Shown: positions 10,815-22,645 of the stretch, in pieces
How the letters are laid out: each line of letters starts with the position of its first letter
Position numbering within the stretch: position 1 is the stretch's first letter
Source of the DNA: Dactylellina haptotyla
Lineage: Eukaryota > Ascomycota > Orbiliomycetes > Orbiliales > Orbiliaceae
Length of the DNA: 64,000 nt
Direction: 5' to 3'
Assembly: GCA_031310005.1 (NCBI GenBank)
Contig: CM062380.1
Coordinates: forward strand, 806,001 to 870,000
Translations under genes and position numbers: made by a program
The notes under the pieces: model-generated
What the model was told of the DNA's origin: nothing
Databases searched by the model: none
What the model saw: the letters and a program-made list of their open reading frames with translations, nothing else

Positions 10815-13800
10815 GGTGACTATATGTGTGAGGAGCTACGAACAATAGAGGAGAAGAAGGAAGGAAGTGGAGTCTGATTGATAGATACGCTGTTGAGGAA
10901 GCTGATTGAATAAGATATAATGAAGATGGTGATGATGGGAGGAAAGGAAGAGACGTCGCTGGGCGGGACGATGTGCTTTTATAAACTAAACTCTGATGCC
11001 CACCTTCGCCGCAACACACTCCCCCCGGAAAAAGCAAGTGCCCGCCCAAGTGTCCAAAGGTACAAAGAGTGACCGCAGCAGCTCCGCCAGAAACCACTCC
11101 TCGACACTAACCCGCACTAACTAGCACCAACGGCAAAATACTCGCAGCTGGGAAGAAGCAATATGGCGGTGGATGTCGCCGGGGGTGTCCCAAGCAGCAA
11201 GCAAGGGTGGGGTTCCTCAAGAGGGAGAGCTAGTCGTCATGGTCTCCCACTGCCTACGCTTGCTTCTTCCTATTCTCTTTTTTTTTTTTTTTGTTTCTTT
11301 CCGGCCTTGATATTCGGGCTTTGGATGACAATTGCTTCTGGTATTATGCTCTAACATTAGGTGCGGTTTTAACAGACTCCCACGCTCGGGGAAAAAAGCA
11401 GAATGAGAAAAACGTGAGGGAAGAGGTGGGTTTTGCCCACACGAGACATGTTCCGGTCTCCCTGGTCCTCCAGAAAGCCAAATGTCGAACCGAAATTCTA
11501 AATTTGCCAGTTCGATTGAGCCAGCAAATGCGAAGAAAGTGCTACGATAGATAGCAATTGATCCAAATTAGCCAGCTTTTCTGGAAGTGCCCGTCGAGTT
11601 CTGAGGGTCCTACTTCGGAGGCCGGGGTCTGTCCTTCGGCACTGGACCCCAAACATGCACCTTGCATGTGTGTTGTGCTCAACCGAGAGAGAAAGGGCCC
11701 TCGCCTCGAAATCAGCATTGCAGCTCAGGGTCCCGTTTCATCTCTGCTCTGCACTTTTTAATTCTACTTCCTCTCAGGCAGGACCGGCAGCTCGCCAGGC
11801 CACAGCGGCGGCCCAGGCAAGCTCCCAGATATTCCAGGCTAAGCTCCAAGCTGGCCTGTATCTTGTCCATCTCAATTTCCTCCTCGCTCTGGACTCTGCC
11901 CGCCTGCTCGATCGTATGATCATACATCATATTTCTTTGTTTTGGAGGGCGGCGCGGGGCTCTCGAACATGCATGGTGGGGGTAACTTTTGGGTACATGC
12001 ACGTTTGTTGACGACGAGGGAGAACATCGACCCTCACTATCATGAACCCTCGATGCAGTGCTGCGCATTTACCCCTCATCTGCACACGAGATGTGAAAAT
12101 TTTTATCGCATGCAGACTGTCATGATCGAATCGAGCTGGGAAAGTCATCGCATGCTGTTAAGCATGTTGTTCTCGCAGAAGTCCTGAGAAAAGATGACGG
12201 ATTTCCAAGAGCTACAACCTGGTGCTGTTGTGATCAGAGCTTCCTTTTTCCTCTGAATGTCGCGTCGCCGACTCTGGATCGAGCAAGTCGCTCCAAAATG
12301 CCAAATTCACGGGCGCCAGGATTGAGCGATATATCGATCATCATCATTAGTAGTCCCAAGATGTGGGCGAGTCTCACGCCGTGGCTTACTGTCGAGCCCC
12401 AGATTGTTTTCGGCCGGTCGAAGAGGTTCTCGCCTCGTCACCATGCGACCCGGTCCCGAAAGAAAAAGAAACCCACTTGCAGCTCGTCGGTTTCATTTCA
12501 GTGCAAGTTAATTCTGGTACCTTCAGTTGACTCGTGGCTCTTATCAGGAAGCGTCCCGCCACTGCACCTTATTCTCCACAAATATATCCGAGATATGTGA
12601 CGGCGGCGAAAAGGATGGTTGACATGATTTCATCGAGTAACACTTTTCGATCGCATCTCGAGATTTGAGCCCTTGCGGGTTTAGCTTAAAAGCATGAGTG
12701 AAAAAAAAGCGCGCTCCAATGATCGTGAACCCAATACTAAGCGGCGTTATTCACTGCCCTCCCAACGGCGACTCGTCTCTTCCTCTCAGAAGCAACGTAT
12801 TTCTTATGTGTCAACCAAAACTACATGGTCCTCATTTGATGCCCGAGATCTGATGGTACCTGCTGCCAGGCCTGGGAGTGTTTTTTTCTGGTTGTGTGGG
12901 GTTGGAAACCGCATGAAAAAAGCAAGAAGGCGCAAAATTCCTTATCGGCGTCTTAGCATTTGCACCCCGGTCACTGTGGCATCCGAGTCGACGACATCAC
13001 ACTTCTGTTTTTCGTCGAAAGTGTACCTCCACACTAAAGCTTATCGGGTGCCCTCCAAGCGCGGGAATATTAATTGCGAAGTCGGCAAGAATGTTTGCTG
13101 CATGATACAGTACATACATAATATAGCTCAGACCGTCGTCAAGGTTTCGGTTGGAGATCTTGTTGGGGTACGCTTGTGTCGCATGAAGCTGCGGACCCCA
13201 CGCTTGTCCCGTTGCATACAACGAAACCTTGGACGTCCATCGAGAGATAACATTGCTTCCGAATATATCTCTGATTGACGCTTTGAGGGCGGTACAAAAA
13301 GACACCGCACTGCTGTTGCATACTAGCTGCTTCCTTGAACCCCTAATTCTTGATATATCTAAATAGAGCAATCCGCTCCCCGACGAGGCCCTTGGCTGGA
13401 TTTGACCACTGGCCGAATTCTGAATACCAGGTACTAACAGATATGACAATTGACATCCCAAAGAAAAGTCCTTATCACTAATTCACCGAAAAAGAAATGA
13501 TGAAAAGTCCCAATTAATCATATGAAGCGCGTAAACCCTCCATGCTCCGAGGAGGAAGAGGAAAAAGACTGTAATGGCGAATTGCGGCAATTATCACCGA
13601 ATCGATCCCTCTGATTCCGAAATCGACCCAGAAGCTATATAAACGGCATATCTCGTCCGTCCCCCGTTGCAGGACGTCTTTGCGTTCACTCCGGAAAGCT
13701 CGAGACTGTAGCTTATAGCTCTGTCCGGCCAAATCAACCAACAGCCTTCAAAACGTATAGCTCCTAAAGTGGACAATCGGCCCGTTAAGCTCACTGGCTC

Positions 13801-16800
13801 ACACGTACGGCTTCGCAATCCAGCTTCCCCATGCTGCATCGAACCCCAAACTCTACGGCAAAAACCCTCTATGCACCTACACGTATACGCCCGATTTCCA
13901 CACCCACTCCCCCGAGCCCGGGTGTCCGAATACGTCGAAGCATGATAGATAAGAGTGCACTGGCACACAGCTACCCTTCTTAGGCGCTTCTATTCATAGA
14001 ACCCGTCGTTATGCGCATACGCACACAAAATGTTAGACGGTCTTCCGTCTCTCGTTCCTTCGCAACTCGAGACGCACACAACAGAAAGAAGCAAATTCTC
14101 AAACGGCTGCACCCCACCAAATCGAGCACTCTGCTACCAGCCAATCACACACACCACCGTAACGTCAACACAACACAAAGGTTTGATTTCTCCAACCTGC
14201 AGTTAAAGGTTAAGGCCGGGCACTCCTCCTTGTGGTATTTGCTTCGGTTCAAATCCGATACAAATCTTAGGTAATGGAAACCACCTTATTGGTTACCATG
14301 TATTGCCTAGGAAAAAAGCGAATGGTGACGTTCCGAAAATACCTGGGACAGGAGGAGAGAAGGGGAAAGGGAAAAAAACCACGCTTTGGGAACCGGAAAG
14401 ATGGGACATTCGTTATCTCTGGGAGGTCTGGCCGGCAGCGGCCAAATGGACACTCTTAGCTACGGGTGTGTGGGTGCGTCCAGACGACGAGATTCCGTAT
14501 CCGTCAGAGTGCACGAAATCGAGGAATATTTTGGGGCCAAACAAGGATGTCCCGAAGACTAGACAAGGGGCCAGTCGATATTTACCAAGAGATAGGTAAA
14601 TTCACGGAACCACCGCCGTCGACGGAAGAACCCCCAATGCGGTACATTTCGAAACCTGGCAGGGGAAGAAGCTAAAGAAGGAACAGCCTTATCTCTGGGC
14701 GTTCGGAGTATGCAAGTCAAGCTGCAAGCCTGGTTCCATGGGGGTGAGGAAGGAGATAATTACACATTGCGATTTCGTTATTCTGGGAATAGGTTGTGAC
14801 GAGGAGATGAAGCTATTACGAGACGGAAATACTAATTCGGAAGGGTTCGAGAAGAGCCTTGGAGAGGGAGGCTGGAAGGGTATGAGAGTGGCTAGTACGA
14901 TGGCTGTGCGATCCTGTTCCAAGGGAGAGGGATTTTTTGAGGATTTCAGCCATGAGTATCAGCTTACTCAGCTTTCGAGGTTGGAGTCGGAGACGATTAC
15001 TCGCCACAGGATAGGAGTTGTTGGTGTCGACAAGGGCACACCGTATCCTCTACGGAAAATCGTGGCCCGAGGTACGGCACTACGGAGGGCTATTTCCAGA
15101 ATGTTACAGCGAAGGCTGTGTAGAAACAGCCGCCGCAACTCAGAGAAGGAACCGAGACGGTTTTTTCGCTCAAAAGAAACTTTTTTTTGTCTCATTGCCT
15201 TCACATTTGTCGGACAGGAGTCTGAAAAGTCTATTTCCGGAAACTCTCCCTGACTACCGATACTACGTACTTTTGTCGAAAGAAAATCTCGGATAATCTG
15301 GTCTCTTTTCGGAACCCGGCGAGCTTCTGATAGAAAAGAGAAGGCAAGCGAAAGCTATGGGCGCATTGATACAGACAACGAAAGGGACCCTGAATCAGGC
15401 TATCTCAGCCTTCGGGGGAATTTCGAACAAATCGAGGGAACGAGCGAATTAGCACGAGCAGCTTGGCGGATCGACTTTCAAGGTATCGACGTCATAGCTT
15501 CACAAGCTCACAAGGTTGGATTTACAAGGCACAGCAAACATAAGTTTCCACCGAGCTCGGCCCGGCATTATAATTCTACGGGTTTGGAACAAAGCCGGAG
15601 AAAAGTTGGCAATTTCGTCGCAAATTTTCTAAAATGACGGCTGATGACGCTGAAATGGTAATTTCACGATGTTTTTCAATGCCCGTTTCCTTCAAAGGGA
15701 ACAATAAGGACATATCAGCATCAGCACTTTCCTCGTTTCGATAGGGTACTTGTTGGTACATTTGGTACTTTTCCGTCCAAAATTTTTTTTATCCCTCTCG
15801 CACGAACGAGCGAATCGGAGGCTGAAAGCAAATGGCGGGTCCTGCATCCAGGTATCTGCTCATCAATATGAAACTTATTGAAGACCCCATTCTTTGATTC
15901 TCAACAGAAATCCAAAATGCCGCAAGCGAGACATCGATGAACGAACCGGCTTCAAAGCGCACACGACAGGACTTGCAACTTTTCATTTTATTGCGGGTCT
16001 ATGCTTGCATGCAGGATAAGCAAACGAGGAGGAAAGAAGTCAGGCTGCGAAGGAGAGAGAGGTGGTAATTTAGGCTAACTCGAACAGTGTTACACAATGA
16101 CTGATCATTTTTTTTCTTTGAGGCTCCACATCGGGCTCATTTCGCTCGCGTGAGCACTATTCTTGATTAAAAACTGACAAGATATGGACAAATTACACCT
16201 ACCGACCGATTCATCACAATATGTGTTTGGCGAACTCGCGAAGACGCTAATCCAGAATCTGGGAGAGCAGGCAGCATGCAGAAAGCTTGGTCCCCCCTGA
16301 CATGTTAATAAAGTCGGCGAACACTAACGCCATGCAACATCTGCGATCGTCAAGGAAGTCTCCTGCTAGTCGACCTGCTTCTCCGTTATATCAAAGGAAC
16401 GCTCGTTCGGGGTTAATATTCTTTTTCGAACATGAGTTGGCATTATAAGCTTGACTGCCTGATTTCGACAACTCGATGCGATATTAAACTGGGGTAGGCA
16501 GGAATTACACCCTTGCACATTCATATTGTGGGGAAGCTGGAGCTGTTGATGATGAGAATCAAGAAAGCTAAGAAGGGTCCTGGGACGGAGAAAAATAGAC
16601 CTAACTGCCGGCTTTGCAGGTGGGAGAATGTGAAAAGGTACTCTGCTGCTGCTGATCTGGCGCCTTGCTTTCCAACATGGCGAGGTTTATTTGAAGCTGA
16701 TGGACGACTCGCACGAGATGTAATCATGTTATTTTGGCAATTTTAGGACTTCCTTTTTCATCGGAGTCTGTGCGGGTGGAGACAAATAGCGGCTCGCGTG

Positions 16801-17931
16801 AAGCCCGAATTTAAGGCGACCATAATTCAACATTGGTCGCCTTGGTGCAACACAAAATTCTACATTGTTGTGTTACGGTGCTCGGATTTTTGATGCGAAT
16901 TTTAGATTCGGTCTGTGATAGGATTCTCAGATGAGCGGAGACCAAATTATTTGGAAGTATCGGATTATAGCCCATTAGCTTTATTTGATAGTTTGTATCG
17001 AAAATGGTGGGTCTTTGGAAGCTTGAGAAACAGGCCAATCGCATGACTTCCTGCTTAAGATCCGGCTTGTCTATTTTTGCTCTATATTGTCTTTTGAGAA
17101 AAAATCGAAAGAATCGAAACAATTCAATGGTGTATATATGCCTAACCGTCCTCACTGTAAAGTCGTGATATAGCGTAGCTCTGAAAATCGCTGTTGCGTT
17201 CTTAGAGTCACAGGGTTGCGACACAGGCTACGGGCCTGAAGGATTCACCAATTTCCAGGCTTCACTTGCTAGTCGTACTACAGATGTGCTTTCAAACTCA
17301 TTACTTCCTATCATTTATTTGAAATAAAATAAAATATACCTGCGAATGTGAACCCAACCGGGTAGCGATCAACCCAAGACTGAATTTGATCTATTACCTC
17401 CCTGCGTGGGAAAGATATTAAATATCCATATTCAATATTGAAGATTGCCTATGATAATGAATTGTTCCTTGCTTAGACCTTATCCCAGAGAGAGTTCGGG
17501 CTACCAATATTGCATGCAATAAGGCCAATAGTATGTTGCTGGCGTCATAGCGTTGTTGGAATTGGGTTTTGCGGAAAGCTAGTGACCGTCGGAAACTATA
17601 TACCGAAAGCCCAAAGTTAATTTCTGCCCGTCATACGCAGTGGGCGTGTTAAGACCTTAGAGGAATGGGGGCACCACGGCAAACAAATGTATCGGATTAC
17701 TTAAACTGAATACTACTTCGTGTGTTATTAGCAAACGATTATGGGATGCCCATCATGCCAATTAGAAGTTTTATTCAACCGAGAAACTTGATTTCCTTAG
17801 GACCTCGGGCCGATCGGAGTGGCAAGGTGCATTTAAAAATCAAAGGGTTCGATGTTGCGCATCAAGTTCCCCGCCACAACACATGTCTACACTCAATTCA
17901 ACCTTCATTTCCTGATATTGGTAATCCCAAA
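10815..17931. other. Large gene-free stretch upstream of glutamine synthetase
   Basis: About 7.1 kb, not notably AT-rich, without a recognisable protein gene, tRNA or rRNA. It holds the GS TATA box (10976-10985), a T-tract at about 11278-11291 and scattered open frames of up to 194 codons with no protein-like character. It may carry promoter sequence or untranslated transcripts; I cannot tell from sequence alone. Confidence 0.5.
10976..10985 (-). promoter_or_regulatory. TATA box of glutamine synthetase
   Basis: TTTATAAAAG on the minus strand, about 165 bases upstream of the GS start codon, the expected place for a core promoter with a moderate 5' leader. Confidence 0.5.
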
Positions 17932-20064
17932 ATGGTAGCAAGTTCGAGTCTGCATACAAATGTGATATACCCCTTGGCAAATGCCGGGGAGTTATTCAAA
18001 TTTCCGTCTAGGAGGAGTGTCGTGCATTCGACTAAGGGAATTGTGTCATGCACAAGCCCTTTAGCATGTCAGGCAGGGATTAAAATACTCGAGAAGGGGG
18101 GAAATGCGGCTGTAGGTGGATCTCGATAGCAGATGTAATTCATTTATTGAAATTTTTGAGAGTATATCTACTTCGTGGGATCTTTTCTATTGGCTGACCC
18201 CGTGGCTTCGCCAACTATGATATATAGGATGCCGCCATTGCCGTAGCAGCAGCTCTGAACGTGACAGAGCCAACTTCAACAGGGATAGGTGGAGATGCTT
18301 TTATGCTATACTGGAATAATTCCACCAAAAGAATAACTGCTCTTAACGGATCCGGAAGATCTCCTAGTGCTTTAACTAGGGAGATTGTTGTTAAAGCGGA
18401 AGGGGTGGGCACTGGCAATCTGCCAAAACCTTCAGTTCATGCAGTTACTGTTCCAGGAGCTGCAGCAGCATGGGTGGATACTGTTGAAAAAGTTGGAAGT
18501 GGGAATGTTTCTTTAGAAGAGGTTTTGGCACCTGCGATCGATCTGGCAGAGAACGGATATCCTGTTAGTGAAATTACAGCAAAGCTATGGAAAATCGGCG
18601 AAAAGAGTTTGTTGGAGTCCTCGCCAAATGGAGCTGAGATGTTGGTGCCTCCGAACAAGGCTAACGAGAAGACACATACCCCGGCGCCAGGTGAGATAAT
18701 GGTAATGAAGAATTTAGCGGAAACCTTTAGATCCGTTGCAAAGGATGGGAAGAAAGGGTTTTATGAGGGGCGCATTGCGGAAGAGATCGTCAAGGTAGTG
18801 CAAGGGAGGGGTGGTCTACTTACTCTAGATGACTTGAAGAGTCATGGAGAGATAGGCAGCCAGTTCGTAGACCCGGTTTCCATGCTGGTCGAAAAATTTG
18901 GCGTGGAGGTTTGGGAATGTCCTCCGAACGGGTGGGTATATTGCAACACTATATTATATATTTCGCATTAGTATTAACTTCATAACATTCAGACAGGGTA
19001 TCGTAGCGCTGATGGCGCTAGGAATCATAGAAGCTCTTGAAAAATCCAAAGTAATACCGCCAATTGAACAGATGGTGCATAACTCTGCTCAATACCTACA
19101 CTGTGTCATCGAGGCCCTGAGAATAGCATTTGCTGATGCGGCTTGGTATGTCACCGATCCAGACATGCTCAAAACTCGAACTTCGAAACTCTTAGATAAG
19201 GTAAGTTTCTCTTAGTGACAATATATCATTAAGAATGACTTTCTTAAAAGAGCTAATGACATGCATATATAGAGTTACTTGGCTGAGAGGGCAAAACTGT
19301 TTGACCCCACAAAAGCGGCACCGATCTTTGATCATGGAAGTCCTGCATTAAACAGTTCGGACACAGTCTACTTCTCTGTTACCGATAAGGATGGAAACGG
19401 ATGTAGTTTCATTATGTAGGTCACTTGAAAATACATCCCAGAGAGTAATTTCAGAGCGATTTACTAACATGACATAGCTCAAACTTTGCTGGCTTTGGTT
19501 CCGCCATTGTCCCTTATGGATGCGGATTTACATTACAAAACCGAGGATCTAACTTCAAGCTCGAAGAAGACCATCCCAATGTGGTTGCTCCAAGTAAAAG
19601 ACCATATCACACCATTATCCCGGCACTGATAACACAAGATGGAGAACTACATACCGTCTATGGCGTTATGGGTGGCTTCATGCAGCCACAGGGACACGTG
19701 CAGGTACTGCTGAATATGCTTTCTTTTGGATTCAATCCACAGGTAGCGTTGGATGCACCAAGAATTTGCGTAGGTTATCCACTTTATTCTTTTAATACAT
19801 GCATTAAGTGATCTGAACTGACTCTGGTACAAGCTTGGGGGTATGACATTGGATAACTCGGTTCTAGTCGAGGAGGGGATACCCGAATCTACTGTTGAGG
19901 AGTTGCGGGAAATGGGACATATTGGGATAAAGCAGGTTAAAGGTTTTGCAAGGGAAGTTTTTGGAAGGGGCCAAATTATTCGAGTTCATTACGATGAAGG
20001 CAGAAGAGTATACTCTGCGGGATCGGATATGAGAGGCGATGGACAGGCGACACCATTAATCTGA
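17932..20064 (+). CDS. Gamma-glutamyltranspeptidase family protein (YwrD-like)
   Basis: Six exons, join(17932..18111, 18228..18931, 18993..19200, 19273..19415, 19478..19769, 19834..20064), 585 residues, typical for the family. The start [15 protein letters not shown] was chosen because the following [18 protein letters not shown] is the conserved N-terminus; the frame stays open to 17722 but without similarity. Segments include [31 protein letters not shown], the autocatalytic cleavage site before Thr395 in [14 protein letters not shown], and [14 protein letters not shown]. The family forms an Ntn-hydrolase that cuts itself into two subunits with the new N-terminal Thr as nucleophile, and hydrolyses or transfers gamma-glutamyl groups. 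No clear secretion signal is seen. The introns have good branch sites (for example TTACTAAC before 19477). Confidence 0.9.
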
Positions 20065-20259
20065 GAAAGTCAGTTTCTGGTGCATTCTCACAGTAACTCC
20101 GTATTCGAGTACCACTATCTTCGTTTTGTATAAATATGATTCCGAGACCTGTGTCCATACTAGTACTAGACAATGGGTCCATAAAGTTTCAATATCCAAA
20201 ATGTCTAAATTTCTCAATCGTAGCAATAGAAGCTATATATTCTTCCTCGGCTCGCACCT

Positions 20260-20712
20260 TTAAAACCACCTAATTTTTGTAATGTGGTAGGCATTTAGCT
20301 TAACTGGCTGATCCAGTTGGATAATTTTCGAAGACAGACACTTACGTTTACTTTGGGTTTCGAGAAAATCGTGATCCTCGTACAAAGGGGGCGTTTCTAT
20401 CAGAGCATCATCACGACAAGAATGTTTTCTGAAGAAATAACATTTGCAACTGCCCGTACGCATAGATTTCGTATTGCCTAGTACTAAATCTTTTGACTTC
20501 TCGTCTGTTGGATTCGTGATATCGATGCAACACCCGTCCGTCATACATATATCGTCGACTGTGTAATTTACCGTTGATGTGAGAAACCTCTCATTTTTGA
20601 TATCCATATAGCGGAGATCTAGCTCGACAAAGCATGGTGACTGTCCCAAGGATACCGGAATGGAGATCATGAGTGAGATAAAGAAGAGTAAAAGGGCCTC
20701 CCCGCTGGTCAT
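20260..20712 (-). CDS. Small secreted cysteine-rich protein (effector candidate)
   Basis: 150 residues in one exon. A hydrophobic signal peptide covers about residues 6-23 (ALLLFFISLMISIPVSLG), with cleavage probably before QSPCF. The mature part has eight cysteines, including a CC pair and a CKC, and one N-glycosylation sequon (NYT). No enzyme domain is recognised. Small size, a secretion signal and an even number of cysteines are the usual marks of fungal candidate effectors or other apoplastic proteins; function is not deducible. It is in tandem with another small secreted gene at 21731-22114 on the same strand. Confidence 0.65.
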   Translation of the reverse strand: MTSGEALLLFFISLMISIPVSLGQSPCFVELDLRYMDIKNERFLTSTVNYTVDDICMTDGCCIDITNPTDEKSKDLVLGNTKSMRTGSCKCYFFRKHSCRDDALIETPPLYEDHDFLETQSKRKCLSSKIIQLDQPVKLNAYHITKIRWF

Positions 20713-21730
20713 TGTCGTGGTGTTGACCAGTATAAAATATACAGAAACGAGGTTATAACGACTTCATGGAGTTTTTACGGCTGGATTAAATTCTGTAGCT
20801 TCCTCAGAATACTATAAAGGCACACTCAGAACTATATGTGAAGGCTATGCCACTCGGGGCTGAAGTAAGCCTTCAAATCTGGTTTTTGAGGACGGAAGCA
20901 AGTAATCTATTTGAGCCATAGTATAGTTAATAAAATTTGTTTAACATTGAGCATAGTGCCCATATCTTTCTTCCATGGCGTGTTACAAGTTAGAACACAA
21001 CTCCAATGGAGATGCCGCAGGCGGCAAAGAGTGGGTTCCAACAACGTTAGACATCAGCGCCACAACTTGTAATTGATGCTATGGCTATTCTTACCTGCTA
21101 CTTTAATGGTAGTAATATGTTGGGTTAATCTGCTGAAAGAGATCGTTTCCGTACCTGGGTGCTTATTAGAAGCCCTACCGAGTGACTGTAAGCTCTAAAT
21201 GGTAGGTTGAATTTTCAATATATATATATATATATCATTTGCATATAAAAATACTTAAAGGTTTAATATTGTGAATACGATTTTTGACACTTTAGAACCG
21301 ATTGGCGTATTAACATAAGATTCGCCTATGCTACAATGAGTGAGATGCTAGTAAAAGTACGCGAATATTTAAATACAAATATCTACTATATCAAACAGTA
21401 AAGAATATCTTGGAGATCTTGTTCAATATAATATAGTCATTTTCCAGGTATTTCAAGTAAGGGGTAGTCCTAAAGCCAGAGTAAAGCCGATATTAGACGT
21501 CTGTGCATTATAATATAATAAGTGCAATATTAAGTAGTGTTATCCACCGCAACCTCAACTAACTTAGTATCGAAGGCCGAGTAAACCAGTTTTCGGCCAG
21601 TTAAACGCAACTAAGAATAGCATAGGAAAGTCGAAACTCTGCTATCATTAGTATTCAATTCTAGATTTGAAATTCACTTATTAGCAAAAATTTCCCTCAA
21701 ACAGACACGGTCAAGGCAGCGGTAGCACAT
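20713..21730. other. AT-rich intergenic spacer with TA microsatellite
   Basis: Separates two small secreted-protein genes. It contains a (TA)n run at about 21219-21235. No coding exon or RNA gene is seen. Confidence 0.5.
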
Positions 21731-22114
21731 TCACAAAAGGATATACATACTAGCCATAGAATCAGAAGCATCAAGCGTATATCCGGGTCCAAAGCTGAAT
21801 TTCGCCTCAGGATCTCGTCCGGTATTACAGTCGCCTCCTGGAGGCCCCCAGAAATAACACCTGCCGTTTTGTACTTCTATGCTTTTGACATCGATAACCA
21901 TTCTTCCACCATCACTGTCCGGAATATAAATGCAAATACCGCCAGAACCGGATAGAGGACCCTGAACATGTAGTAATTTCGATTTGTACAAACCGTCCCC
22001 TTTGAAATTGGGTTTTGATTTAAGGGTGAGCCAGACTCCTACGCCACCCCAATCTAGCTGACTAAATACGAGCGGTAAAAATGAAAAGGCATAGAGAAGA
22101 GTGAGCTTGAGCAT
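21731..22114 (-). CDS. Small secreted protein (effector candidate)
   Basis: 127 residues from the ATG at 22114; the open frame upstream of it has no further ATG. The signal peptide MLKLTLLYAFSFLPLVFSQ is clear. The mature chain is Gly/Ser/Tyr rich with three cysteines (GGICIYIPD, NGRCYFWG, GGDCNTGRD) and no recognised domain. Near the end a perfect donor-like GTATGT occurs after the codons DSMA. A CTAAT branch-like site and CTAG acceptor lie 70-80 bases further on, so the true C-terminus may be encoded in a second exon near 21610-21660. I report the uninterrupted version. It may belong to the same class as the neighbouring secreted gene, but I see no sequence similarity. Confidence 0.6.
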   Translation of the reverse strand: MLKLTLLYAFSFLPLVFSQLDWGGVGVWLTLKSKPNFKGDGLYKSKLLHVQGPLSGSGGICIYIPDSDGGRMVIDVKSIEVQNGRCYFWGPPGGDCNTGRDPEAKFSFGPGYTLDASDSMASMYILL

Positions 22115-22645
22115 TTTTATGGTAAGGGCGTGGGAAATAGGAAGGAAATATCGGTTACCATATGACACGAAATGAACTATAATGTGATGATTTATTGAAT
22201 TTCTACTGTTCTTACCCCAGCGTCAGTTGCTTTAATCATTTTAGTTTAGATCGTGGCGTCTACCGTGGATCAAGTTTTGTAGCATAACTCGAGAGCAAAA
22301 CTGCGAGATGAGTGAATTCCGCAATCCAACCTCCCAAAATTTACAATCTGTCCAGGTGAGAACTGATGCATGTGGCGCGATACTCTGAAACGCGAAGTGT
22401 TATAACCTAGGATGTTATTCAAGTTTGAGAGGGTTGGCCAGATGTATATGTTGAGCAAAGAACACAAAGTTATAAAACCCATTATGTTTGTCCAGAGAAT
22501 TCATAAAGCGCTAATTTTATCTGTAAATAGGTTGGATTGTGCTTGTAGGAACAAATATATAAAATAATGCTGAAATTGAAAATGAGAATCGAATGTATTC
22601 GCCCCAAACTCCTTCCTTTACTCCACACATGAAACAACACCAACG
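22115..22645. other. Intergenic
   Basis: Region between a small secreted gene and the stop of the SRAP gene. It has one 70-codon minus-strand open frame (22270-22482) that looks non-coding. Nothing else is seen. Confidence 0.5.

Noticed and set aside
9711-10877. 388-codon plus-strand open frame opposite glutamine synthetase
   Set aside because: It is the antisense shadow of the GS gene; the Val/Asp/Gly-rich translation has no protein character, and codon bias in GS explains the missing stops.
12694-13278. 194-codon open frame in the gene desert
   Set aside because: It starts with ATG, but the composition is random, basic and without any domain, signal peptide or helix pattern. It overlaps other frames of equal quality on the minus strand.
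14738-15253. 171-codon open frame
   Set aside because: No recognisable motif and no promoter context; similar chance frames occur throughout this moderately GC-rich desert.
22270-22482. 70-codon minus-strand frame with a hydrophobic start
   Set aside because: The start looks faintly like a signal peptide (MGFITLCSLLNIYIWPTLSN) but contains Asn and no cleavage site, and the rest is unlike a mature secreted protein.
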